Below, piece after piece: positions 43,501 to 58,500 of a DNA stretch of 64,000 bases. This DNA comes from Pagrus major. Its lineage: Eukaryota; Chordata; Actinopteri; Spariformes; Sparidae. The notes under the pieces were generated by a model, which saw only the letters and a list, made by a program, of their open reading frames with translations, was not told the origin of the DNA and did not search any database. Location of the stretch: positions 19,721,749 to 19,785,748 of the forward strand of contig NC_133237.1 in assembly GCF_040436345.1 (NCBI RefSeq). The letters run 5' to 3'. A program made the position numbers and the translations under genes. The stretch's first letter is position 1. Each line of letters opens with the position of its first letter.

Positions 43501-46500
43501 AATAGTGCAATTTCCTCAACGACATCCTGGCAGTTAGTCTCTGAGGCAGCACTATCACATAAAACCAGCACTGTCACTGGCCAGTGAACTGAGATGTAAT
43601 GATAAGATTAATGCCAAATCAAATGACCCTCCGTATTAATTTCTGACCAGGAAATGCTCAGCATGAGAATAAAAAGGTTAATTTTAAGAGCCTTTTATTT
43701 CCAATTATTAAAAAGAAACCTCTGTGCCATCTGTTACATAAAATGGTCCCTTGATGAAATACATGATTTGAATACAACCCAGTAAAGACCAAAAACATTT
43801 CTGATTTGTGGTTCTCATCTGAGAGCTAACGCCCATGAGAGATGAATAGAGCGCTCTGCATCACCATGATCACGCCCGCTGACACTGAGGGGAGATTTGA
43901 TGAGAAAACAAAATCAAGGCTGTTGCTGTTGGATGTGAGTGTTGTTGCGGCAGCGTTACAACAGCACCATCTCTCCTTGTCCTCAGTGAGAAACCAAGTT
44001 TGTGTTGCCAAGGAAACCTCGGCCAAATTGCGGGCAATGACTGAGCAAAGGAAGCCATTTTGTTTCATTGACTGCTCTTCCTTTAGGCATATAAGAGATT
44101 CACACATATGAGAGTTTGACGGCAATCACAAGTTTGACGCCAGTTTATATCTGACAGACTGGGTCATACCTTCCTCTTTGGTAAAGTCAGGATCTGTCAA
44201 GGTGTTTGTTTTGTACGCTCAGATCCTATATTATGCTTATTTTCAGGCTCTTAGTTTCTATTTTGGGCACCTACCAGAAATATTTACATGTTCAAAAACA
44301 CATTATATTTCTCATACTATCCATTGCTGCAGCACCTCTATTCACCCTCTGTATGAACACTTTGTTTTAGTGCCTATCTCTTTAAGGCCCCCTTCTGAAA
44401 AACCCCATCTCTTCTGATTGGTCGGCTCTCACAGTCCTGAACAAGCACCGTTAGCTTGTCTCCCCTGGCAAGCTTGACCTTTAGTTCATCCTTCTTCTTC
44501 TCAAAGTGCTTTTCCACGTGTTAGTCACAGTAGCTCTCGATGTCATAACGTACTCTGGCTCAAGGGACTGAACTAGCTCTTTCAATCCTTTGCTCTCTAC
44601 CAAACTGATTGGCAGCACATCTCCTCAGAACAGTGCATCACACTTTCCTTCCCCCAGCTAGCAGCGATGTGATGTTTGGCCTCAGACTGATGGTGAGGCT
44701 GTTAGCAGACAGTGTGTCTGTCTTTAGATTAACCAAGTGACCAACCATTGACATGCCTAGTTGTGACATCACAACTTTACGGAAGAGGTCACGCCTGGTT
44801 TAAAGGCACAGTTTCTCATTTGATGCCATCACATCACCTTGATCTGCTTTATAATCAAAAAAAGACATGGAAATCTATAGTAATATGTAACAACAAATGT
44901 ACCTATCATGCACTTACACACATCTTTTATACACTGCACTAACACTTCAAGCACACCTGCATCTGTTTGCCTTTGACTCATGGGGATTTTACATGAGTAA
45001 CTGTTCATGTGAGGTAGACAGGGGGTTGAATAAAGGTGAGAAAATGTTGAATATGCATTGTCTGAGTGGGGGTTAAGAGCTGCTTTTACTGAAAGGCTCC
45101 GTCACATAGTAACAGCCCTCACACGCAGGTGTGAACAAGTGACCAACAGGATGATGCATCCATTAATCCCACGTACTTACAGCCAGCCGCTCGCATATTA
45201 ATATTTAACTCACGGCTGCTGTCATGAACACAGTGATTCCCCTTCTGCTTTTGCTTTATGAAGTCAGTGAGCAAAGAAAAAAATGCATTCTTAACAATCA
45301 GATATGGTTGATTTTCAGAATTTGGGGCGTGGAAAAATGTATTTCCAGTCAAAGAAATATGTTGCCGGGGGGAGGAGGAAGGTACCTTTTCCTGAATCCC
45401 CCTGAGAACAAACTCCTGATCTCACATCACAAGACTGCCGAGCTGTGCCAAGAACCCCTCGCTGCCCCCGACCACATCCATCCATACATACGCAGATCAC
45501 AAAGGAGAGAGGAGCTGCAGCCTTGAACAGTCCTGAATGGCTGCTGGTATCAGTTAATCTTCACAAATATGCACAGAGATTAAAACGTTAACCTTTCATT
45601 AACCCAATGCTTCAGTTCCTGTTGTTGCCTTGTTTTCCTGATTTATTCTTCCTCTCTCTACATCTACTTCGTCAGACTAGAATCATCTCTCACGGCTGGG
45701 ACTGATTGTGATTTAAGACCATCCAAAAACACTTAGCTTCGTGGAGGAGAAAGCAGCTTGAGCAAATTCTTGCTCCTAATTACATTTGTTCTCCGCGAGA
45801 TCCAATTGAATTGTTTGCACTTGGAAATTAGGAAACGTCAAAACTCGTCCACCTATTTATTTTGTTTTTCTCTCTTTCTCTCCTTCTGGAGTAACAGGAT
45901 ACACAGCAGGGTTTTGTCTTCCCCTGAATCCTTACATACTCGCAGTTTGGCACAATTTGCACTTGGCTTCCATAACATGACTGTTAGGAGCGAAGAGGAA
46001 TTTTCCCCAAAACACAGAGGAATCCAGACTGACACTGAGGCCACTGTTATTGCTCCACACCCAGAGTTCAACAGCAGGGGTGGGTGGGGACATCAGAAAT
46101 GTTTTTCAGATATCCAAAAAATTTACGGGATGGATATCACGTCCACCTCGTCCTGATTGATTCACCTCTCAATCTTCTTTCGCGCTACGATCTCACATCT
46201 CGCAGCGTTTCTCAATCGTGTGAGACAGTCAATAATCTCAGGTGCTAGTCGAGGGAGGGATGGTGGCCTTATGGCTACTGTCAACACCACAGAGATTACT
46301 GGTCCCTTGTCTCAGAGCTCCGTGTTGTTTTCTTGTGTGATCTCTTTTGCATTTGTTTCCACATTTCCTCAAGGGCTCTCGAACCTATCATTAAGCCTGT
46401 GGTGGTAGCGGCTGACAAAGAATGGAATACAAACGTGGACCCAAGCATCTCTTCTTACCCAAACTCGCTGCGGTGGCTGTGTTACAACATCAACAAGCCG

Positions 46501-49500
46501 AAGCAAATAATTGAACATTTTTATTGCTACACGCTTCGGTTCAGAAATGAGTCCTGTAACGCTGAGAGGAGCTGTGGCTGGCTGTTTGTGAACGTGGACT
46601 TTTGAGGTATTACTCTGCATTATGTAACCTCGGTGGTGTTTTTCTGGGATGGCTGTGTTAGTGTGTGTGTATGTGTGTGTGCGCACACTGTGGGCTTGAA
46701 GAGCAGTTTAATGTGCACTCTCTCTCTCTCTCTCTCTGTCTCTTTCTCTCTCTCTCTGATGGTGGATTTCTCTCTCGGCATAGAGGAAGTCCTTTTTTAG
46801 TTTCTGGGTGAGCAAATAAAAAAACAAAAAAAACAAAACATCCTTTGCTTGTGCATGAAGGTGGTCCCTGTGATTTCCTGAGTAAAGAGCGAACAAACAC
46901 AGACTGAGAGCACGCAGAAATGCACAAATCGATTAGTCGATTGAAAGAAAACTGCTTAATTCTTCTTTTTTCTTCAATTTTTCAAGCAAAAATCTGCAAC
47001 AATTGCTGGTTCCAGCTCCTTAACTGAAAGGATTTGGTTCTTTTCTTTGTCATTTATGAAACTAAATGAAGAGTCTTTGGGTTTTAGATGTTGATTGGAC
47101 AAAAGAAGCTATTTGAAGACGTCACTTTGGGCTTGAGATGAGAGTTTCTCCCAATTTTATAGCCGAAATTATCAACCGATTAATCGTGAAAATACCAAAA
47201 ATAATCGTTTGTTGCAGCTGTACATATAAAATGCATCAACATGTGTGGAAACAAAATATATTTCTAACATAAACCACTTTCTTTCCTCCCATAAACCCGG
47301 TTGCAAAGTGAAACACAAGCTGGTGCACGCTCATCCTGTTATGCTTCTGTTATGATTCACACACACACACACGCAAACAGGTGTCCTGACACAGGTTTCA
47401 CATACACCTGCGACTGTATGTGGTGGTTAGGGCGGGGGTGGGTGGATGGGGTCACTTGTCAACGGCTGCAGCGATGAGAGCGCGAGTGAGCGATGTGATT
47501 GGTGGGTGAGGTTGGAGGTTGCCCTGGTTTCCCTCTCCTATCAGTGCAGCTGATCTGCCGCTGGCGATGCCAGGCCTGGGGAACACAGAGACGGTTCAAC
47601 CACGCAGCCCAGACTCCCGCTTAGTGGTCAGACTGAATTAGCATTCTCTAAACTGGGGTAAGACCTCCTGAGCAGACAGACCGGGAGGGGAGGAGAGGAG
47701 ACGGAAGTGTTTTCAAGGCACATCAGACTTTTCTCATGGCTCTCAGGACGAATGGGTCTATAAAAGTGAGAGATAACTACACTTGTAACAGCTAACATCT
47801 AAATAGCAGGGGACTTTCTTAGCTGGTAAATAATGAATGAGAGCAGTAATGTGGGAGTGAGTCCTGGGAGATAGAAGATACATAGAAATTTATATTTCTT
47901 TCCTTATAGCTTTATATTCACCCCTGAGGCCCCGCCGGCGGGTCTGACAGCAGTCGTGAAGATCTACATAGGCATGGAGCTCACATTCTCAAACCCGAGA
48001 GATCCAGCCACCTGCTCCGCTAGCTTTAAGCGTTTACAGTACACATAAAACAGCGCTACACTTTTCTAAGATTGTGCTACAGACCACAAATTCAACACAG
48101 CTGAAAGTTTAAAAGCTACAATATATCAGAATTGGCCACCTGTCAAATTTATACTCCAAACAAATGGGGCACAATATCACCACTAACTGCTGTTAAAATG
48201 TACCTAGTTAGCTCATTTAGCAATGCAGCTAGCGATAATGACTGTGAGCCAGGAACACCACGGGAGTTGGTGTTGTTTCCACAGTGAGCACAGGAGCTTT
48301 GAACTGCCAGGAGGAAGTGGGGGCTAGCCGGTTAGCATGCTAACTTCAGTAAATATCTCTGCAATCAACACTTAGGTGTCTTTGACATGAGATTAAAACT
48401 GATGTTGTTTGGTGCTCATGTTTTGCATAGATAATGCTTTGTGACGTACAGCTACAGCACTTTCATGGGTAGGACTGCTGGTTGAATCATCTCTATGTAT
48501 GAGCATCTATGTTGTAAAAAATACAAAGGTTCAAGCTTGTCGACCTGAAAACGTAACGAGATGGTCAACTCATGAATCTCAAAGAGCACAAGAAAAAAGA
48601 AACATCCAATCAGGAAGCTTAAACTTCTGTAGTTTGATACAGATACCTTTAATAATGAGTCAAGGTTAAAGATAATTTATTGTAGAAACCTGATAAAACT
48701 TTCTGCAGTTCAAATTAATTGCTTTTCGGATTCAGGGTCAGTTTGGGATCAATTTTGCTATTATGGCTCGTTTTTTGTTCCAAATTGCAAAGATGAAGCA
48801 TCCTGAACTTACCACAGCTCTGACTTGCCTCCGTTTGTCTTCATCATATATTCAGAGTTTTCTGCCATACGGCATGATTTCATTTGAAACTATATTATTC
48901 ATAACATAAACCTGTATTGTTAGATTGTTAATAGGAGTGTGCCCTATAATAGTCATGATCATTTCGATATAACAAAATGTATACAGTGATAAGGGCAATA
49001 ACCTGACTTGATGTGATGACGTCATACCATTACGCACAGCAACAACAAGCACAGGTGAAAGCAAAAGGAACATCGCTACCAGCTTCAGGGAAGAGTTAAA
49101 AATGGGAGCGATTTCAGAAATGTGAAAGTGCAACTAGAGTGTGACAGCAAAAAGGGAAATACAACAAACTTACTTCACCATCTCGAAGAGAAACACCCGG
49201 TTGAGTACAAGGCAAGCCAAAAAATCCTGCGAGGAGAGCTCAACAGCTAATCTGAGTTCTCAACCAAAAATATGTTTCAGCGCTTGTGAAGAGATTACAA
49301 AATATCTTGATATATACTTTATTGTGTATCGTGATATGGCCTAATATATCACACTATTATTTTAATGACTTCCAGAACCAGCAGCTCAACTCTGCCAATT
49401 ACAATTAACGAGAGTTTAACTCAGCTGTGACCGCTGACACTCATCACTGTTGTAGCTTCTGTTACCCTCATGCAGCTGGAGGCCTCTCACATCATGTGTT

Positions 49501-52500
49501 CCCAGATAATCCTCAGTGTAACCTGGTCTAACTCTGTCCTACGCACAGATTATCCAGCAAGAAGCAGCTGCAAAACTATGGAGGCCACCATAATTGGCTG
49601 GTGGGAAAAAATAAAAGGTTTAATAGCAGCCAGCTTAAACAGCGCTGAGGATATGTGGAATCTGACACACAAACCTCAAACACACTGCTGTGGAGCTTTA
49701 TGAGAAGAGGTGATTGACAACATATGTTATTTAATAGACCAAAGCACCTTACAGAGCTATTAGTGAGTACGCCTCTCCACACTGAGACCAGCTCCAGTTG
49801 GAATTGAACCGCAATCTCTGACGGCCTTGGCGCCAAAATGTCACAAAGTCTTGACACACAAGGGGGAAGCGGCCAAGGCCGTGAAGCAGAATCATCAGAT
49901 AAACTGATGACACAGGCTCCTGCAGCACCACCTAATTCATATTATGCATTCCACATCTGCAACACAATGAGCGACACTTGACGTTGGCCTGCAGTCACTT
50001 GAGATCTCATAAATAAAACAGAGGTGGACGTCATCGTTGGAAGCAGCAGAGCCCCATATGTATGCAGGAATGTGTGGCGTGGGTGTGGTGGCGGGGTGGC
50101 TGGCCAGGGTTCATAAACATTAGGACCAGTTCAGGGAGAGGTCAGAGGAAAGGCTGTTGGCTGGGCACAGTGGAAGACCCATGAGATACATCCAAATGTC
50201 GCTGAACTTCCCCCCGCCCAAGCCCTCTGGGGAAAACAAAAGGGGAAACGTGCACACGTTCCCCGATGACGGGGATTCGAGCATGGATACGGAGAGGTCA
50301 CGCAGAGGGAGCGGAGGTCACGGAGGGCCGGAGGGGGAGGAGGAGAACGGAGGATGCAGATGTGCGGCGCGGTGGAGAAGGGAGGCACGATGGGAGGAAA
50401 TACAACAAGCTATTGTTTGGAGAGAGAGGACAGGAGCGGACCCACGAGAGAGGCAGCTGAGGATTATTCACCAGAGTTTACTTACACACACACACACAAA
50501 AAGGCATGACTGATAGAGTCGAAGCACCAGTCAGCCGCTCTTCACTGGTCATCTGATCCTGATGGGCAAAGGTCAACAGGAAATGATGCGCTTGTTGGAG
50601 AGCTCTTAATAAATTGACATTACCTGCCAACACGGAACAATAGAGGAGCAAAAGGCAAGAGGGTGGACACCCATCATCCCTCTGTAGGGGCTCTCACTAG
50701 AGGTCAGTTTGCCATATAGAGACGTCTTTGTTCAGGTTTTGCGTCAGCAATATTTAAGACCAACGAATATGTTACGAAACATTCGGCTGAGATTGAAACA
50801 TCTCAGCCCGGCTCCGTCCACAGGTGACAAAACCCACCTAGCAGCACCTCTAAGTCTCACTAATCAACAGCTCACTGTTTAAGATTTGGTATCAGACTAT
50901 TTCTTGATCAGGACCAGTAACTTCCTGGATTTCCTGCTTGTTGCCTGGCAACTTGCGTAAGTCTGGGCCAGACTAGTACTGTAGACCAGTACTTCTGTTT
51001 CTCTGTTTGTAAATGTACTACTGCCTCTTCTGTCGACACTGTAGATCTGACACCTGATGCTTGTCTGTCCATCCTGAGACAGGATGTCGAATGCTGTTGC
51101 TCTTCCTCAGGTTTCCCCTTTTTTAACCTTTTTTTCCAATTAAAGAGGTTTTACTGTACCGTAGTTTCCACTGATACCAATCAAGGGTACCAATCAAAGA
51201 TTAAGGGTCTCTTTTGACTTGACCCTCTACTTTTGTTTTATCACATAGAGAAAAAAATAATGTTATGACACAAGCTCACAAGGCTAAGAACCATTTTGCA
51301 AACATTTCTGTTGAAGTTGAAGATCGATTTTTTTAATCATTTAGACAGAAAATATCTGTTTAACTAAAAGTTCTGGGGGCTTTGCAGACAAAGTAGCCTG
51401 ACGGTAATTGAAAAGAGGATGATTGTTTTGTTTTCCTAATGTGATTAAACCAGTGAATTATGTCCTTATCATGAGGATAAAAAGGTCGACCATGAGACAG
51501 ATTAACTCAGGATGAACCCCTCAAGACGCTTTGATGAAAAGACTTATAAATAAATAGTTTGATAAGACATTCCTGATCTAATATGGTCCTTCAATAAAAA
51601 TTACACTGGTTTAAAACAAAATTGCAGAACATACCCTGTGGCTGAGTGTGAAAAACAGATCACTCCTTGTGTCAGCTGTACCGCTGCTACTCCTCGGCCC
51701 AGTTAATCTCACGTAGAAGCTCACTACTTTATCTCTGCAGAACATAAACTGATCCAGCAGGAATGCAGTGTTGTACAGGCACGTCCGACACAGAAAATCA
51801 CTGCTGTTTAGCTGGATATATGACTTCATATGCAATCGTCCTGCACGACAGTCTGACGAGGTGAAGTAAAGCCGTTTAGCCACATGTTGATACTGCCTGT
51901 GGTTCAATGGGGAGCTCACTGGAGCTGTGGGCAGCGTCGAGTAGTAACAGTAGTACTTGTTACTTACTGTTTCATGATCACAATACAGGACATGCTCTGT
52001 ATTCTGATGTGTTACGGGTTGATTCCGACTCCAAAAACATTAAAAAAAGGAGATCAATTCTCAGAAACTATTTAAACTGAAACAAGGAATTTTAATTGAG
52101 GGAACAGTGGTGGTGTTCCACATTTTAATGTGACGCATTGCAGACAAATACATGACATCTGAATGGGTTGTGAAAGCATGTTACTTAATGTAATCAGAGT
52201 TCATTTCATCTTGGATCAGTAGTTCCATTCTAAGGCATCCCGCAGGGATTTTAAAGATAAAAGAAAAATCTAATTTATACTACACTATTTTTTACTTTTT
52301 TATTGAAAAACAGGAAAGTTTTACTTCCTCTGGTCTCTGAAAGATATTCATAGGAGGTGATCACAGATGGGAAAATATATTTGAGCTTCTCACAACTCAC
52401 TCATGTGACCTGAGGATGGACTGCAGTGACGGGTCGCAGGTGCACATTGCTTCAAATCACGGGCTACACTTTGTGTTGAAGAGTGGTGGGGACACAAGAT

Positions 52501-55500
52501 GAAAGTAATTTTCTTAAACAGTCTTCAAGTAACTTTTGGGCAATGTAACAGGTGGATCAGAACGAGGTCAGAGAACTGCATTAAGCATGTCAAAATGGCA
52601 TCTTATCAATTTTACCTACCTATTTTTGAGACATTAGAGAGTACCGAAGCTAACAGCACTGCCTGTTGGTGCGTTAGCGGACACTTCTGTATCTTTTGCC
52701 AGACAGTGAAAAAGGATTAACTTTATTATCAAATGCTGACCACAACTAACAACAGATTTCCTCTACATGACTCTTACCTAGCCTTAGTTCATAGTGTTCT
52801 GTACATATCTGCTCACAATTCTGCAGCAGAATCAGCAGCAGCCAGTTTCAACAGGTGCTGATGGAGAGCAAAGTGTTCTCGTTGGTTGGTTAACATTTAT
52901 TGGCTCATGTTATTTTTCAGAATATTTTAAAACAAATGCTTTCAAAAAGTAACAGGGACAAAATGAGCCTACTCAAAAAGTGGTGGGGACATGTCCCGGC
53001 GTCCCAACTGTAAATAACACCTAATCTTCATATGAAACCGAAAAGGGAACCACGCCCTTAAATCACTGCAGGGCTGCAACTAAAGCTTACTTTCATTATC
53101 AGTTTACTTGTTAACTTGATTATCTGCCAGGTAATGAGTTAATCTTTTGGTCTATAAAAATATTGAATAAATGGCTACCTTACAATATTGTGAAATTAAC
53201 CAGATCCAGTATTGGAATACATTTAGTCAAGATGCCACCCTGTCAGCAATTTCCTTTCCAATATTAAACAATATCAGACTTTAGGAGACAGACAGATAGG
53301 CACAGATGCAATCTCTCTCTCTCTGGTCACAGCAGATACTTCTGATCTCTCATCAGATCAGAGAATATCTGGAACAATGTTTGACAGACTCTGGAGTGAG
53401 ACTCCCCCACTCACACTCATCTCTCAACACCTTTTAACAAAAGGAGCATGTACACCGCTATTAACAGAAAGTCTCAATAGAGCAGCGTTGTAGAGCTGAT
53501 TTACACATGCGAAGAATGACAGAGTGCAGCGAAGCAGACTGTTCAGCAAATGTTTTTGTCATAGCCTCAGTAATGTGCTTTTACAATCCTGATGTCCGGA
53601 CAGCTGGCGAGCCAAGACTGGCAGCCTGCCTCGAGAAACCAGAGACGCCGCCTCGACCAAACCAGCGGGGAAAAGTGTCTTACACCACACTTCCACTGCT
53701 GCATTCCTCCTCTTATAGCAAACATACTCGGCACAGAAAGCTTCTGGCAAGCTGTGAGTGACATCAGCTGGATGACATGGTGAACGCAAACATTTGGGAT
53801 TCCTCAGTAGACCACCAGTCCCACAACAATGAATCTGCTAGCTGTCAGTCAGCTCTTGGGAAACTGCGCAGTTTAACAACAATCTCACACATCCATTCAT
53901 TTTTGGTTTCATTGTATTAATGTTAAGGGATACATCCACCTGGGCTAGAAGTCTCCCAGAGCACTCTGTCATTTGTTTGGCTTCCAGAGGGAAAACAGGC
54001 TCAGGTTTCATCATGTGCTCACTTTTCTTATAGCCACCTACATTCACCAAACGCAGAGAGGTCCCTCGGCGCAGAAAGAGTGGGAACGAGAGGGAAAGTG
54101 AGAGCAGATAGCGAGAGGGAAACAGGGAGAGAACAAATTCTTTTGGCTAATGCACTCCCCTTCTCTCCAGCTGGCCTGATAGTGTAAACACAGCAAAATC
54201 AAATGCTCTCATGCTGGGTGCATCACACCCCAAAACAGGTGCTTTTACTCCCTCAGTCCCCTACTTTCTCCCACCCACTCACTCTGACCTCCGACCTCGC
54301 AGTGCAGGTGACAGGTGCTCCAGTATAAGTGCAGTCCTGGAGGGTGCAAAAACACTGAGCCATGTCTCATTGCTAATGAACAGTGGGACCTTCTCCAGCA
54401 GCCATAACTCATATAGAAAAGAAATGCATGAACAGGAGGTGCAGAGAAGGAAACATTCAAGGGCGTTTCCTCGAGCTTTGCATCTTTGTGTTGAGCTTCT
54501 GCACAGAATTTCAAACGTGTTCTCTACAGATCGGCTCAAATGGCTGCTAGTGTGACTGAATTTATTTGTGTAGCTGATAATTACAAAGCAGAGGCTGACA
54601 CATACTGACATGAAACTGATTAAATGTGGTTTTCATTCGCAGGATTGCAAAATAAATACTTAAGTTATAATTAATTCAACCATCGCTGAAATGAAAGACC
54701 TTTCATGGAGAGCGATGCATCCATTCTCACCCTTACACTGACTTAAAATAAAAGGGTCCACGTGTACCCTGTGTGCATGCATGCTGTGTATCCTTCTCTG
54801 TCTCCTTACCTGCTGCAGCATGAATGAGGACGCTCTGGTTGGGCCGCAGGTTGCCGAAGTCAAACAGCATCATATAGGCGGTGATGTAGTTCACGGGGAG
54901 GGCTGCCGCCTCCTCGAAGCTCATGCCCTCTGGGATGAGGAAGGTGTGGCTCGCCGGCACCACCGCCACCTCCTGCCACAGCCCGAAGCGGTTCACCACC
55001 ATCACCTTGTCACCGACCTGTAACAGAAGGCAGAGGAGGACGGGGGCTGAGAAGGAGGAAAAGCAAAGGGCTCTCTGTCTGGACCTGTTTCCTGTTACTG
55101 AAATCAATCATGGCTCTTTGACCCCACAGGGCAACTTCTACAGTTGCTAGGAGGTAGCTGGAAAGAATAACTTTAAAGAGACATCATTAATCATGATTAA
55201 AAAAATGTGTCCACAGATTGACACAGTTATACCACTTGAACACCAAGTTATGACTCGGAGTATAAGATCAGGTCTAGGTGGTAGTAATATATAATGAACG
55301 CAAACTTAAAGCAACAACATGTAACTTCCTGGAGAAAGATGGTTGACTGTTGAGTCTCATCCTCAGATCATCAAATATTGAAAAATATTGTCAAACCAAA
55401 GTGTCAATACTCGACAACCTGGAGATGAAACTTAAAAATCAACTCTCTTTCTCCCGGAAGTTACATTGTGTCGCTTCCTAAACATCAAGACCCAGCAATT

Positions 55501-58500
55501 ACAACCACTTTTGTATTATTAATAGGTCAGTGATTGCCAGTTAAAACAAATTCATATGAACACATCAAGCAGCAACCAATGGAGCCAACGAAGAAGTGCC
55601 AAAACTGCAGTAACTTAAATGGCCACTAGAGGCAAGCTCAGCCTTTCTCTATTAGTAGACCGCTGGTGGTCTGTGACCACAGCGATTTGGTAAAGAATCA
55701 CATTTTAAATGAAGTGTTTCTCAAAGTGTCTGTTACTTTGAGCAGCTCCAAAGCCTCATGAGTGTAACTGACTCAGTTGAATCAACTCAAATGTAAAGTC
55801 AACCATTATTATTTGAATTGGCTGTTTTGCCGTTTCGTGACTGTTTTTATGACACTGCCTGCCTCACATATGAATGTTGTTACTATGATTTATTTCAACA
55901 ACGATCAGCGCAGCCGGTTTTCTTCCTATTAAGATGGCAACAGACACAATGATGAGAGAGTAGGCGATGCTATTTTGTAAGACTGTCATCTAATTAGGCT
56001 GTAATTTGTAATATACTGTTGGAGTAGCCCAATTGATTTCGGGGATTTTGGTGTTCCATTAAGTTTGTATTTATTGGTAATGTGGTTCTTTACAGCAGAA
56101 ATAAACATGTTGGTCTCTATAGCTAATTTTCCTGTTCGTAACAACTGTGTAAGGGGTGTAATTTTATATAAGTCACTCATTTAAATTGTATCAAGGCTTA
56201 AAGTAATGCATAATTAAGGGTGTCGTTGCTTTGAGTGACAGCTAGCAGCTATTTAATGCCACATATTTGCTTTTTACAAGTATTGACAAGTCATGTCTCG
56301 GGGTCATTACAGCACAATGGGCAAATGACCCCTTTTTAAAACTACAATCTTAATTTTTTCATTAAATTAAAGCTGAGTTCTGGTATATTTCAATTGATTT
56401 ATTAAGTTCTTCAGCTTGGCAGTCCAGTACCCCAGGAGGATTCACTGCTAGAGCCTGAAATGTTCTGGAGCGTCCCGCCATCTGCATCCTCACGCTTTCT
56501 TTAGCGCAGTGGGAGTGATGCGAGCCGTGCAGCGGGAATAGTAAGAGTAGTGGTTTATTGTTTTGCTTTAAACAATGGAGGACGTGCAAACATGCAGCCG
56601 CCTCATCCACCAAACCTTGAAACGTTTGCTCTCCAAGTGTGCGAGCAAACAAGGAGAGCGATAAACCACAGCAGAGTCAGAGCGGTAACTGTATTGACTT
56701 TATGGAGGGAAATAATGAAGCAGCGGAGGAATCAGGGCAAAACAAGGAAGTGGCTCTTTTTTTTTTCTTTTTGTGTTCCTGGTTAGATCTTCGGGATTGG
56801 TGCCAAAGTACGATAGCTTTTTCCGATTTGTAATGTAGTGGCTTGCACGGGTAAGCCGCTTGCATGTGGGGCTGTGGTTTGTTCTGTAATTCTTGAGCTT
56901 TTGACAGAGAGGGAAAGAAGAATGAAAAGCTAAAGGCTAAAGCTAAAGGTACTGCTAATGTGCTCGATGTGTGGCTTCAACAGATCTTCTAGGGCATTTC
57001 ATCTTATTTTCCTTAAAGTTTGACTATACTTGCTCGAATATGTGAGTCTCATTCAAGCAATTTCTATCTTTCAGAGCCCGACTGTGAGGAAGCTACAGGC
57101 GCCATTCAACGTGCTGCACTCCACGATCACCATCTTGTCATTTTCTGCTCCCGAACTATCCTTATCAGAGCAGGATCCTCCAATTCAAAACTGTCTCTTT
57201 CCAGGAGGACAAGCCGAGGTGTAAACGTACCCCCGGCGCCCTCACCGACCAATCAGGAGAGCCCGCTCGAGGGACACAGGAAACAGAGACGACGGCAGCA
57301 TTATAACTCTCTTCCTGTTTTCTTCCTCCCCCTTATCCACCCCCTCTCGACACAACTCTCCCTCCCAACCCGTTTCCATTCTCCTCACTTTTTCTCTTCC
57401 CTTCTTTCTCTTTCACTTCCTGACTCCTTTTTCCTCTTAACAACTTTAGAACATCTTCCTTCCCCTTCTCCAGTGCCTTGTCTCTTCCTGTCTGCGTCTC
57501 GCTCTTGCCGCCTTCTTTGACGCTCTCTCCTTCCCCCCCGTTTCTTCATCCTCCTCTGTCTGTCTCGTTCTGTCCTCACCGTCCTCCTTCCCATATCCCC
57601 TCTTCCTCATCAGCGAGACAGGACAATGGGGCCCATCTTCTCCCCTGGCCTCTCTCCACTCATCAGAGTCCCTGCCAGATTCTTCCCCATGGCTGAGCAT
57701 AAGACAAGCTCTCTCCTCCTGGGAACAAACCCTCTCCACCAGGGCCTCTCTAATGGTCTGGAGGGAGCCATGTGCCTCGCTGTCTATCCACTCCAATTAG
57801 AGAGATCTCCCTCTCTCTTTCTTTTCAAACTCGCATCTTCCTGTCTGAGGCCGAGTCATTTGGTTTATTTTCAAACTGTACTTTCACTTTTTCACCATGG
57901 GCTACTTCTCTTTCGTTCCCTTTGTTGCCCGAGCCGATCCGCTCCCTCCCATCTCCATCTGAGGTCTTTTTTTCCCCCCACGTTTCAACTTCAACTCATC
58001 AACCTCGCTGGTTTAATTGGGGGAACAGTGTGGCACAAATCGATACACTCTGTTACAGGAAACACACACAAATATGACTCATGCATCGCCTTCAAAATGC
58101 ATCTGCAGCTATTCTTCAGCGCCCACGTTAAGCATGTGAGTTACTGTCAGTCGCACAGAATCTGGGTAGGAACACTCAAGGCCGAGCGAAGGAGCCTTGT
58201 GACAGTTCTGTTACAACATCTTCACACTGTGACACACAGACACACACACACTTCTCGTATTTCCTCTCTCAGCCCTCATGCCACCGCTGCATCAAACGTG
58301 GTCACAGTCGGGGTCAAGAGTGCGGGGCCGCGAACAAAGACACTTCCAGTTAGCTGTATGTGAATGGACCTAATCAGATGGTGATTCAATTTGGGGGTAT
58401 GCGGGGCCTCCGAGTCAGCTGCTTCGTGGCTTTGAGCTTCGATGAGCTCAGCAAAAAATTATCAGAGAAGGACATTTCTGTTCATGAGTCAGGTTGAGGC

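Larger units (their letters stand above)
41330..54809 (-). other. vat1 intron 2 (13.5 kb)
   Basis: The largest intron in the window. It holds repeats at 42,743, 43,048-43,370, 44,222-44,850, 46,718-46,758, 46,925-47,222, 48,100-48,460, 48,930-49,352 and 53,073-53,165. No host exon could be supported. The many short frames lack family resemblance apart from the BED-finger relic. Confidence 0.7.

Noticed and set aside
45758..46156. Plus-strand frame of 132 codons in vat1 intron 2
   Set aside because: No recognisable domain and no credible exon borders.
57626..58363. Plus-strand frame of 245 codons in vat1 intron 1
   Set aside because: Biased pyrimidine-rich sequence keeps the frame open. The product has no recognisable domain and no adjoining exons.
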